Shown: one piece after another, positions 23,798-33,298 of the stretch
Position numbering within the stretch: position 1 is the first letter of the stretch
Layout of the letters: every line of letters begins with the position of its first letter
Assembly (NCBI GenBank): GCA_963978905.1
Contig: OZ022260.1
Coordinates: forward strand, 19,580,334-19,644,333
Direction of reading: 5' to 3'
Source: Trichostrongylus colubriformis
Taxonomy: Eukaryota > Nematoda > Chromadorea > Rhabditida > Trichostrongylidae
Length of the DNA stretch: 64,000 nt
The notes under the pieces: model-generated
What the model saw: the letters and a program-made list of their open reading frames with translations, nothing else
What the model was told of the DNA's origin: nothing
Databases searched by the model: none
Translations under genes and position numbers: made by a program

Positions 23798-25543
23798 AAA
23801 GTTCGCATCACCTTTGCAGCTTGCGAAGCATTCGCCATGCAGGGGAAGTAATGCTTCGCGGGATCTGGATTTTTCGTGGCTCTCCTCGTATATTCCAGTT
23901 AGTTACTATCGTACATAATTATTCCATTATATTCTGCTTGAAACTATGGTAGCCCCTCCAGTTTTTGTGCTGTGTTCTTTTTTCACTTTGTACTATTTTG
24001 GAATTCTATTTCTTAGAATGTGTGTACTTGTTGAATTTTCTAAGGTTTTGAGGAGTATCATCACATGTTCTCAGCTTTTTAGATCCCATGCTTAGTAGCT
24101 CCATTATTTCTGCTGAACGATTCAAGTGTCAAGAGCCTAACAACTATTTATGAAATCTCCAGGCTTTTTGGAGGGATTTTTTTCCTTAATTTATGACTTA
24201 TTGAAGCTCCGAATCTGCTGAAGGATGATTTGGAAGATTCCATCGAACGCGCTACAAATAACTCGCGATCAAACTGAATAGTCCCAGCAAGGCTACAGTG
24301 TTTGAAGGGAATGTGGCTTTGCTCAGTTTCAGCATTGCTCTTTGGTAAGCTCGTTCAGCAACTTTGTCGAAATGAAATGCCAGTTTGTCGAAGAGTAGAT
24401 ATTTTTTTCAATTTTTTTGGGTTCGGGGCTGAAAGTCGCAGAAAGATAATGGGCTGGTAAATTCAGCAGCGGTATGTGGATCCAAATATGGTAAGCAATT
24501 TTCCTCAAACAATTGATTGCTGTGTCACTTCCATTTTCCCCTCTATTTTTTTAAAAACAGTCAATCGTTATGGGGAAGAGTGCCAACAATATTTATGTCT
24601 CGTCCACAGTTAGCGAATCGGGAGAATTTCGCAAAGACCATGTAGGAATTCATTGAGTCGTCCTCAACGTTATGCCGAAGAAGATTGTGAGCTGTTGACA
24701 TGTTGAGCTTTTGAGACATGTATCTGTTTGTTAGCTCGGATGTGGTGTGATCAAGCTGTTTCGAGTATTACTGATATCCATATGCGATGGTTTTCTAGAA
24801 GTGATTTTCGGAAACCTGATGCTCTACTAGGTTGCTTTCGGCATGCAGCACATTTTTCGATTTTTCGAATTGTTGTGAATTAAATTTGATCTAGAAAGAG
24901 CTTGCATCGTTATAATAATAGTATCCAAGACATAGCATTAGTACAACAATATACAAATAATAAAAGTAATCATAACAATATACAATATATACAATGTACA
25001 ACAAAGTAACCATCAATTGAGCACTGCGTTAACTTGATGGCATCGATGAAGAATGTTGTGGAAAGAGGCTGAGGGAAAGGATGAGAGGAGTGGTCACTCA
25101 CCCATTATTTTCAAGCGTGTGCGTGCTATCCAAGGCTAATGGAAATGATAGACTATCCCTTTCTTGTTATCACGGTATCTGTCAGAGGACGTCACGCAGC
25201 TCTTCTTTGGCATTAAATTCCTGTTGTATCCGTTGCATCTCTGGTGCTTCCATCTTGTCTCTCTGCGAGAAAGGCATTCAACGTCAGTAGAGAAAACGAC
25301 ATTGAATTTGGACTTATGATTGTTTCTGGACGCGATGCCACCTGACATATGCATATGGGAACATGACATGTCTTGGCTAAGCCCATTCTGGGTGCTACGC
25401 TTGTATAAATTACCAAATTTATTTAATTTTGACGTGTGAGTGGCTAGTTTTAGACCTCGCAGTCTTTGCGTGTTGCAATTTGTATGCCAATGAGCGGTAC
25501 GAAAAATCGCGGTTGGATTAACTTCTACTCTTCATTATATATA

Positions 25544-25754
25544 CACTGCGGTGCATAATGATAAAGCCACTCATAAATTGTTCATAAACTTTCATAGTAA
25601 GATGTTTCTGGGAAACTTCTCAGGTATAGATTGTAGCAAATTTAATCGCGCATCTACACATAACACCAAACTTGAGCTTGAAATAACAGAACAAATTTAT
25701 CTTCATTTTTTCAAAAAAATGCAGCTTTTCCGATGGTGCAAAATGATAAAGCCA
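25544..25754 (+). repeat. Left terminal inverted repeat of the Tc3-like element
   Basis: Starts CACTGCGGTGCATAATGATA directly after a TA target site. The inner copy of the putative transposase site lies at about 25735-25754. Confidence 0.9.
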
Positions 25755-25830
25755 CCCTAAGTTATTCCGTCGCTTCTCATCTGTATTTGCTGAAACGTTT
25801 TGCTGCGGTAATGTTTTTCTTTTTCAGGTA

Positions 25831-26848
25831 ATGGGGAAAGGAAAACCCCTATCTGATTTCAAAAAAAGCCAAATTGTCGCAAAAAAAAGCGGAGGGATAG
25901 TCAAATCGTCAATTGCGCAAGAATTTAACCGCAGCCACACAGTTGTCGACAACTTTCTCAAGGATCCTGAACTAAGAAGAGTTCTGGGCGATCTCCTTCA
26001 CTTTCCGAGAAGGATAAGCGCCGCATTCTCAGAAAAAGTATCGAATTTCACCAAGTCAAGCTCCGATACCAGGTCTTCTTTGGAGCTAAACGTCTCTAAA
26101 ACAACTGTTTTGCGGGTTCTGAAAAAAAGTGCAAGTTTATCTCGCGACAGAAAATGAGGAAAGCACCATTCATGACACGAGAACACCGCAAAAATCGAGT
26201 GCAGTTCGTCAAAACATGCAGCCGAGGGTCTGGAGTAAGGTAGGGTATTAGGTCGTAGAATCCTTCTTGCTTTCATATGATGTTTTTCCTCTCCAGATTG
26301 TTTTGTAAGGCTGAAGAAGACACTCCGATATTACTGGCATGATCTAAGAAAGGACAAGCTACGATTTTTGAGAAGGAATTTGAGGGGGCGTTGTGGTGTG
26401 GGCCGCCATTTCATCGAAGAAGACACTCCGATATTACTGGCATGAAGTTATGTTTTGTTCCTGAAAAGATGAGTTCCCCCGGTTACCAAGTGGTCATGCG
26501 CCGTGCACTTCTCCCGTTCTGGCGTGAAAATCGAAGCTGAAATCTTGTTTTCATGCAAGATAAGGGCACAGCCAGAGCACAATTGCATGGTTCAGCCGTC
26601 ATTGAATAAGGCTCCTGCCCTGGCCGGCAAATAGCCCAGGCCTTAATCCGATGGAAAATGTATGGCGCTTCATGGTGCGACGGATTTATGCAGATAACAG
26701 GGAAATCCAAGGAGTTAAGGAGCTCAAAAAGGCTATAATCCACGCGTGGCACCAAGTGGACCAAGATCTTATTAATAATCTTTACATGAGTCTAGACAAT
26801 CGGATTTTTCAGGTTATTCGGAGAGAAGGAAGGCCAACGGATTATTAG
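25831..26848 (+). pseudogene. Tc3-like transposase pseudogene
   Basis: An initiator ATG at 25831 opens a helix-turn-helix region (MGKGKPLSDFKKSQIVAKK), but the frame shifts within the first 100 codons. Later blocks are scattered over other frames: a second DNA-binding helix region (NVSKTTVLRVLKKSA), remains of the first catalytic region with stop codons, a FMQDKGTA block keeping the second Asp, and a C-terminal block from 26651 with NPMENVWRFMVRRIYA that keeps the catalytic Glu. The C-terminus resembles Tc3 of Caenorhabditis. With several frameshifts and stops it cannot make an active enzyme. A small intron is possible near 26240-26296. Confidence 0.88.
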
Positions 26849-26896
26849 AGTAGCGTATTGTCCCTCTGTTGTTTACGAGTTGTTAAAATTCCTTAC

Positions 26897-27107
26897 TGGC
26901 TTTATCATTTTGCACCATCGGAAAAGCTGCATTTTTTGAAAAAATGAAGATAAATTTGTTCTGTTATTTCAAGCTCAAGTTTGGTATTGATGTGTAGATG
27001 CGCGATCAAATTTGCTACAATCTATACCTGAGAGGTTTCCCAGAAACATCTTACTATGAAAGTTTATGAACAATTTATGAGTGGCTTTATCATTATGCAC
27101 CGCAGTG
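26897..27107 (-). repeat. Right terminal inverted repeat of the Tc3-like element
   Basis: Reverse complement of the left repeat with only a few differences (for example TGATGTGTAGATGCG here versus TTATGTGTAGATGCG in the complement of the left copy). It ends GCACCGCAGTG and is followed by TA. Confidence 0.9.
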
Positions 27108-28753
27108 TAGTTATAGTTTCTTCTGCACATCGGCAGCAGCGTCTCAGTTTTCCCATTCATCACGGTTTTCTTGGTATCCACTTCAAAAAAAGTTCATGAA
27201 AATGGGCATCCTTTCATAACTTTGTGTTTTCTTTGACATAATCAGCTTTCGTCGTGCACATCGCTTCTTCTCTATTCTTCTTTTCGGAAATTAGTTTGTA
27301 CGACTGGCGATCTTACACACTGATAGGGTTTTCTGTTGGGAAGGAAAAATAGCCTCCGGCGGAAATAGTCAGGCGGAGGTTATAGAAGGCGATCGGTTTG
27401 CAGCCCGTTTGCAGTTCGACTGAAGATAAGGTGCATATCAATCTGCAATTCTGCGATCTTGTGGTAAGAGTGAGTGGTAAGATACCAGTGATGGAGAAGA
27501 ATAGCAAAGTATAAACTCAGCTTTATTCTTGTGGACCCATCAGTCGACACGATTCTGCGATTTTGCGGCGTCGCACTTTCGCCCGTGATACTACGACCTT
27601 GAGATTGTGCAATGCCGCAACTTTCGTGCGGAGCCGCGTCACCGCAAAAAGGCCAAAGCTTATGGCAGACTTCACATTTTTGCGTTCATGCAATATTGCG
27701 ATTCCATGGTTCAGTGGTATCTCGACCCCACACGCGAAGAGGCGACGTTACAAAACCTCCTTTCGGCATTTTCGTATGCGATTCTGCGAACTTGGGTCTG
27801 TGTTCCAGAACAGCAAAATTTGTTAAATGTGACTTCGGTCTAATAGGATCAGGAGGCAAAAAGCTGGAGTCATAGGATGTTGTGTAGATTTTGCAAAAGA
27901 ACTTTTCGGATTTTCATCCGAACCAAATTGCGTTCCCATATGAACACCTTACAGTTCTGCAATGGTCTCGCTTACTTTTCAGTTTAGAGTGTTTTCGTGA
28001 TGCAGCCGTTTACAGCTGATTCATCTTGAGAATTCGCCTACCCTTGCCCTTGCTTGTTCCATTTTTACGTTTTGTTCACTCGTCCGATTATGAGATGGGA
28101 TAGTCTCTCTCCTTGTGTATGCCTTACCGCAGATATTTGCAGTGACGAATGATAGCGCTAGTGCTGACGCCAGGCTAGTGTTTGTAGTAATCCTTGGAAA
28201 AAATACCGCCACACATCTGCGTGCATCTCGGAAGTAGTGCAGGTTTTATCAGATCTCTTGCTAACGAACAACTTGGTTGTTACAGTGTTCAAGAACGTAT
28301 ATCACTATTTTGTTTGGATTTGGTTTGGTGATATCCTTGGGTGAGCTTCATTGATCTTCGCTTATTCACAGTTTTATACCGACTTTTCACTCAAGTTATG
28401 GTGACAGCTTTGAGCAATCAGTCTATCCGTCATTCCTTTGAAGATCTCCATCTTCAGATCAAATGCTTTTGAAATGTACGGATCCGTCACCATGGCGATT
28501 TTCCTAAACATGTGCTTTTCTGCTTTTCATTTTTTTTTTGTTTTTGCTGTCTGCACAACTGTTAGCTCTGGCTTCAGTGGCTCGCTATTCCGATGTGAGC
28601 ACACTACCATTGAGTGAAGATGACGCCGTCCTCAGTAAAAGTGACGTACAGTTCTAAGAGTACATCGCAATCCTTTTCGGTATAACCCTTCACCGAATGC
28701 TCATCCCATCTCTTTCTATGACTATTCTTGGCTTAATATGCCCTCGAGTATTG
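27108..28753. other. Spacer between the DNA transposon and the BEL element
   Basis: Contains a palindromic MITE copy at about 27545-27690. I recognise no host exon. A weak 63-codon frame on - at 28021-28212 has a hydrophobic start but no other support. Confidence 0.4.
27545..27690. repeat. Palindromic MITE copy (GCGATTTTGCG family)
   Basis: Begins CGATTCTGCGATTTTGCGGC, continues into GTCGCACTTTCGCCCG and the core ACGACCTTGAGATTGTGCAATGC, and ends in CACCGCAAAAAGGCC. It is a relative of the copies at 6.9, 18.7 and 60.8 kb. Confidence 0.6.
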
Positions 28754-29067
28754 TGAGTTAGACTGCCACGCGGTTCTTTAGAATGTGTGTGTGTTCCTTC
28801 TACACTGACACGACCACACCAAATCCAGGTTTATGTAGTACAACCTCAAACTTGGGTAATTAAACAACTTAGCAACTTGTAAACAACAACAACAATGAGT
28901 TAAATAGCTCCTAAAATCTCCTAAAGGAAAAGAAGAGAAAACGACTGCCGGGAGCGCCCTAGGTGGCCTTTTGTACGGTCGGGTCCGCCATTTTCCCGCC
29001 AGATCGTGCGGTAGGTCGCCTCCGGTAGATCGGTGTCGTCGTCTCCGGTGTCGTGTTATCCACGACA
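28754..29067 (-). repeat. 3' LTR of the BEL element
   Basis: 314 bp. It matches 36914-37225 except for an extra GT in a GT run near 28790 and a G/A difference near 28897. It lies immediately beyond the stop of the third reading frame. Confidence 0.97.
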
Positions 29068-29094
29068 CTCCCGGCCATTCCATTTAGTGCGGCT

Positions 29095-30348
29095 TCACAT
29101 TTCCTTCCATTCGCGGATAGCATCTTCGAGACGTATTTCCATTTGTCGCTTCGCGTCTGGAACAGGACACAGTGCCTTGTGATGGCCCCCATCTCTCGGT
29201 ATCGTGTCTTGGAAAGGTGTGCCGTGCACTCTGGCACAGTAAAAGCACTCCCTTTGTTTGTCGCCGCAATTACCGTCGCCACATCTTTCTAAGCAGAAGC
29301 GACATAGGTTTTTTGACGCTACGATCTGCTCCCTTGTACGAGCGTCTCTCACGGAAGGACAAGAGTCAGAAAAATGAGCATATTGCGCTCCACAGAAACT
29401 GCAAGGACGATTTGGCTGTATGCCTTCCGAAATGTGAGCTAACTTGCGGTACGGGTATCTTTTAAGTGCGTCCTCCATCGATTCGATCCAGCGGCGCTGG
29501 TCCTCGAAGTCCCCAGTGGAGGTACTATATCTGGAGCTGGATTGAGCCTCACGTCTACTTGATCTAGCAAATTCATCGTCGTCCCTGGTTTCTTTAATTA
29601 GCCTGGATAGGTACTCGTCGTCAGTGATTTCCATACCTTCTTCTTCATGTCCTCCTTGATCACGCAGTTTTAAATGTTGATCTGCATCATTCATACAAAC
29701 CTCCAAAGATGACAGCCTTGCCTTCAAGGACTTGATTTCCTCCGTCTGCTCCTTCAGAACTTGCTGAAACTTGTTGACATTCTCACTGACTTCACTTGAC
29801 TGCTGTGAATGACTTTCACAAACTTCCTTCTTGAGTTCCTTTTCAGCCTTCGTAAGGAGCTCCTCTGTCTGCTTGATGACTTCAATGAGAGGTCTGAGTT
29901 CCATCTCTATGGTCATGTTGATGACTCCAATTTTGTGGGATCCGAAGTCCTTGGCCAACCAATCTTCATAGCGAACCGAGGACACTCCTCCAGTACTTGC
30001 GTGACGCGCGTAAATCCTCTCAGTAAGGATGAATCTGGTTCCCATTCTCAACAATACTTCCTTCACCGTGCTGGCAGAGTGTCTGAAATTCGTAAGAAGG
30101 AGGACCCTCTCCCCCGCCCCGGCTTTCTTGAAAGGGTCATCGGACTGGATAAACTTGAAATGGTTACGAATAGTACGCGAAACAGTAATATAACGTTGTA
30201 TCTCATTGAAACACTTTTCAAGTTCGTTCTCGAGGTGCTCAGCACTTGGATGCGATCTGATGAGTAATCTGCTGAGGTAAGCAGCATCTCCATCGACGTC
30301 GCGTGTAGCCATCCTGAAATCGATGTCGTGTGAATTCGTCGACAGCAC
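29095..30348 (-). CDS. BEL element third reading frame: coiled coil plus zinc knuckles
   Basis: 417 codons downstream of integrase, ending 28 bp before the 3' LTR. It overlaps the end of the integrase frame by 110 bp and is in the same register as the gag-RT frame. Residues about 153-220 form a heptad-like, Lys/Glu-rich coiled coil (EELLTKAEKELKKEV). Residues about 315-400 carry Cys/His clusters: CSFCGAQYAHFSDSC, CRFCLERC and CFYC followed by HHKALC. No signal peptide or transmembrane segment is visible, so it is not a classical envelope protein. The pattern resembles a second Gag-like or nucleic-acid-binding protein. How it would be translated (spliced RNA, re-initiation) is not shown. The open frame is long and intact, which argues for recent selection or a recent insertion. 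Confidence 0.85.
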   Translation of the reverse strand: MLSTNSHDIDFRMATRDVDGDAAYLSRLLIRSHPSAEHLENELEKCFNEIQRYITVSRTIRNHFKFIQSDDPFKKAGAGERVLLLTNFRHSASTVKEVLLRMGTRFILTERIYARHASTGGVSSVRYEDWLAKDFGSHKIGVINMTIEMELRPLIEVIKQTEELLTKAEKELKKEVCESHSQQSSEVSENVNKFQQVLKEQTEEIKSLKARLSSLEVCMNDADQHLKLRDQGGHEEEGMEITDDEYLSRLIKETRDDDEFARSSRREAQSSSRYSTSTGDFEDQRRWIESMEDALKRYPYRKLAHISEGIQPNRPCSFCGAQYAHFSDSCPSVRDARTREQIVASKNLCRFCLERCGDGNCGDKQRECFYCARVHGTPFQDTIPRDGGHHKALCPVPDAKRQMEIRLEDAIREWKEM

Positions 30349-33298
30349 TTATGTATTGTCTTGAAATATAACTGAACTTGAAATACAGTGAGGTGGTTTT
30401 CTGCTCGTGCTGCCTTATGGGCTTGCAGAGGCGTATTGGGTTAACGGGCCGCACAGTGAGAAACTTTTTATTGGGTAACCCTATTATTGTTACAACGAGA
30501 GGCCCATGAAGGTTACGCACGTGGGAGCTCTTTACTTTGCGGTATGTTGGAGCTAATACCCACAGCGGTCTTTTCCATTGTTTTAATTCCCACTTTATTA
30601 AGAGGATGAACCTCGCTGCTGGGGCTAAACTTGCCAGAGTGTAACAATCATTTGAAGATGCAAGTATATTTTTCTCAACGCGGAATATAACTTCTGGATT
30701 GCTTTTGCTTCTCCTACCCTTCCAGTGTTCTTCGTATTCAGATGAAAGTACTTGGGGTAGTGTCTTGTGTTTAGCGGGGTGAGCGCGTTTGATGATTCCT
30801 CCACCTTGAGGTCTGTCCAGCCTGCTGGACTGGATTTTGTGTGAAGCTTGGATCTCGGGTGTTAACTTATTTACCCAATAGGTACGGTAACTTGCTTCAA
30901 AGTCGGAACTTTTCAGCTGCGGTGAGTTCGCAGCGATTGTCGCGACGGAAGGACAGAATGAGCTCAGTGCCAAAATGAGTAATAAGATTGAGGCTGAAAC
31001 GAGGCCAACATTTGCTGAGCCGTTTCTATGCTCTTGCGACTGCCGCGAGCGTGAACGTAAGTTGTAACCATGAGCGGGCTCCACAACTTGCCGTTCTTCT
31101 TGTGCAATGCCGTCTGCCTCTTGGGTTTCACTGTGACGTGTATCTTGTTCATCTTGACAGTCGTTCTCAGCGGTGTCCTCTAATTCCAATGGGACTAACA
31201 AATTTATCGGCCTTCTTATATGTTTATGTGAAGGTAACTTGATCACTGCTTCTCTGACGACTCCATCTCTGTTCGTTGGTAGGGCGCTGATTCTCCCCAT
31301 CCGCCACATGTGTCGAGGTTGGACCTCGTCGCAGATCAACACGAGACTCCCCACCTTTGGCACCAACGCTCCGGCTCTTTTCTTTCCTACTTTTGTTTGA
31401 TGTTTCTCCTTCAGCGCAGTAAGGTACTGGGTGTACCAGACTTGCCAGAATCTTTCGGTCAGCTTACATGAGCTTTGTAGAGCCTGGATTGCTTGTGTTT
31501 TTGTGTGAATCACTGGAATATCTAGAGGTGGAGCATAAGAGGAATCTTCGAGTTCATTGTCAAGCGACTCGAAGGGGAAATGAACTTGTAGCTCGTTCTG
31601 GACAAAATCGATGGGTCTCAAAACGCTCTCTCGATCGAAGCTCGAGTCGGAGTAGAGAAGCGGTCGAGTGTTCAGCAGTGCTTCTATTTCCACGACCACC
31701 GTTGATAGCTCCTCAAACGAGAGTATGGTCTTCCCTAGCGTCTTATAGAGAGAGTACTTGACTGACTTGATTAACCTTTCATAGAAACCTCCTTGCCAGG
31801 GAGCGTATGGGGTTATATGTCGCCAATCAATCTCCTTGTTGCTGATCTCTCGAGCCACTGCAGGGTCGTTCTGCGCTGCAGTCGAACACTCCTTGAGAAT
31901 TGTTTCACCTAGAAGGAACGTCGGTGAGTTATCGCTGGTGATTGAGGAAGGAACGCCTCTCCGTGCAAAAAATCTACGGAGCATCTGAAGGAAAGCACTC
32001 GTCGACTGATTAGGAACGATGTCCAGGTGAATTAGACGTGTTACCATGCAGGTAATTATAACGCCATAACATTTTTCTTTTTCCTTAGTTGGAATGGTGA
32101 TTGTAAGCGGTCCAAAGTAGTCCAACCCAACATGCTCGAATGGGCGTGACTTGACTACTCGCTCCGCTGGAAGACTTGGCTGGTCAGGGTACTTGCATGG
32201 CAAGTTATTTAGTTTTTGACAAACTATGCATTTTCTTAATTGCTTTGTAACTTGTGAGCGTAGCTGTGGGATCCAGAATTTTTGTCGTATAATAGACATA
32301 GTGTGGTTGATCCCTGGATGACCGCCAATATGAGCTTCCTGTATGATGAGTTCCGCCAAAAAGGTCTTTTGCAAGATCAAGATGGGGTATTTGGCTTCAT
32401 CTTCCATTTCGCTTTTTCCCAACCGACCAAAACATCGCATGATGCCTTCGCTATCTATCTGTACATTCAAATGACGGAGCTTTTGCAGTATTGCTGACTT
32501 GATCCAGGTTCGCTGATGATGACGAATCAGTACCTTTTCTGCGTACTTGACCTCTCTTCCTGCTAGCGTGGTTGAAGCGAGATTCAAACGTTCTTTGAGT
32601 GAGATCGAGATCTCAAGGTTGTTTGGATTCTTGGCGTGAAGCCGCAGAGCTATGACTCGTACAAATCGTAGAACATATGCCAGAATTCTCTTGGCTTTCG
32701 TGAGCGTTGTCGCTTGTCTACTTGAGATTAGTTCCCCTGCTTGCTGTTCTGGAAGTAGGTGACTCGTGGCTGCTGCGCCAATCTCAAAAGGCTCGTTCCT
32801 TTCCTCGCAGCACTCGAGCTCCAGGAAGCACGGGACGCTGGTTTTGTTGAGTGTGAGTTCTGATGTGGGCTTATGTAGAAAAGTCGGACCGTTCCACCAG
32901 AAATGCTCGTCAAGTTCGCTCTTGTGTAGGCCACGAGTTGCACAATCGGCAGGGTTCTGACTCGATGGAACGAACATGAAAGAGACTTGAAGTCCGATTG
33001 ACTTCAAGTGTTCATAAATGTTCTTGATTTCGGTAAGACGGTGTTTGATAAAAACTCCTTTCTCTTTTTTCCCTGGATTCCTGAGCCAGTTGAGTACTAT
33101 TTCGGAGTCGGTGTAGACGTAAATTTGCCGAACTTGTATCACTTCTGAACTTGGTTGAGGAGTGCATTGACTAGTCGCATTGCTAGCGTCAGTGCGTTCA
33201 ACTCCATTTTCGGCACAGTCATCGATGATCGTATCGAAGGAAGCTTTTCTCGTGCCATCAGCAGATTTGCAGAGCAATCGGAGCATAGGTATGCACAT
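30239..33298 (-). CDS. BEL element Pol, second part: RNase H remainder, integrase and C-terminal tail
   Basis: 1019 codons. The real coding part begins near residue 50, with RNase H block IYVYTDSEIVLNWL. The integrase has a zinc-binding region (HIGGHPGINH ... CIVC, about residues 324-365) and the DDE residues in LDYFGPL, TSDNSPTF and GFYERLIKS (about 391, 454, 504). A basic domain of the type that follows integrase in BEL elements comes next (VGSLVLICDE ... MWRMGRI). Unusually the frame then continues about 300 residues through YNLRSRSRQ and a strongly hydrophobic stretch (ASILLLILALSSFC, near residue 765). This frame is shifted by one base against the upstream frame within RNase H, so the polyprotein is interrupted as read. 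Confidence 0.93.
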   Translation of the reverse strand: MCIPMLRLLCKSADGTRKASFDTIIDDCAENGVERTDASNATSQCTPQPSSEVIQVRQIYVYTDSEIVLNWLRNPGKKEKGVFIKHRLTEIKNIYEHLKSIGLQVSFMFVPSSQNPADCATRGLHKSELDEHFWWNGPTFLHKPTSELTLNKTSVPCFLELECCEERNEPFEIGAAATSHLLPEQQAGELISSRQATTLTKAKRILAYVLRFVRVIALRLHAKNPNNLEISISLKERLNLASTTLAGREVKYAEKVLIRHHQRTWIKSAILQKLRHLNVQIDSEGIMRCFGRLGKSEMEDEAKYPILILQKTFLAELIIQEAHIGGHPGINHTMSIIRQKFWIPQLRSQVTKQLRKCIVCQKLNNLPCKYPDQPSLPAERVVKSRPFEHVGLDYFGPLTITIPTKEKEKCYGVIITCMVTRLIHLDIVPNQSTSAFLQMLRRFFARRGVPSSITSDNSPTFLLGETILKECSTAAQNDPAVAREISNKEIDWRHITPYAPWQGGFYERLIKSVKYSLYKTLGKTILSFEELSTVVVEIEALLNTRPLLYSDSSFDRESVLRPIDFVQNELQVHFPFESLDNELEDSSYAPPLDIPVIHTKTQAIQALQSSCKLTERFWQVWYTQYLTALKEKHQTKVGKKRAGALVPKVGSLVLICDEVQPRHMWRMGRISALPTNRDGVVREAVIKLPSHKHIRRPINLLVPLELEDTAENDCQDEQDTRHSETQEADGIAQEERQVVEPAHGYNLRSRSRQSQEHRNGSANVGLVSASILLLILALSSFCPSVATIAANSPQLKSSDFEASYRTYWVNKLTPEIQASHKIQSSRLDRPQGGGIIKRAHPAKHKTLPQVLSSEYEEHWKGRRSKSNPEVIFRVEKNILASSNDCYTLASLAPAARFILLIKWELKQWKRPLWVLAPTYRKVKSSHVRNLHGPLVVTIIGLPNKKFLTVRPVNPIRLCKPIRQHEQKTTSLYFKFSYISRQYISAVDEFTRHRFQDGYTRRRWRCCLPQQITHQIASKC

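Larger units (their letters stand above)
18557..25543. other. Gene-poor spacer
   Basis: No conserved gene was recognised. The first sestrin exon must lie in the upper part or be short enough to be missed. The interval contains a MITE copy at about 18.67-18.86 kb, a (GCT)7 run at 19849-19869, a CATACTTTGCGG-ended element at 21.87-22.33 kb and very AT-rich sequence at about 24.9-25.0 kb. A 177-codon open frame on - at 23264-23797 is listed separately. Confidence 0.4.
25544..27107 (+). mobile_element. Tc3-like (Tc1/mariner superfamily) DNA transposon, non-functional
   Basis: The element is flanked by TA on both sides and has long, near-identical terminal inverted repeats (25544-25754 and 26897-27107, 211 bp). 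Each TIR carries the same site twice in direct orientation, at the outer end (GGTGCATAATGATAAAGCCA) and at the inner end (GGTGCAAAATGATAAAGCCA). The interior encodes a broken transposase. Confidence 0.93.

Noticed and set aside
28778..29083. 101-codon open frame over the LTR (and its twin at 36918-37379)
   Set aside because: It lies almost entirely inside the LTR, is duplicated with it, and has no protein-family similarity.
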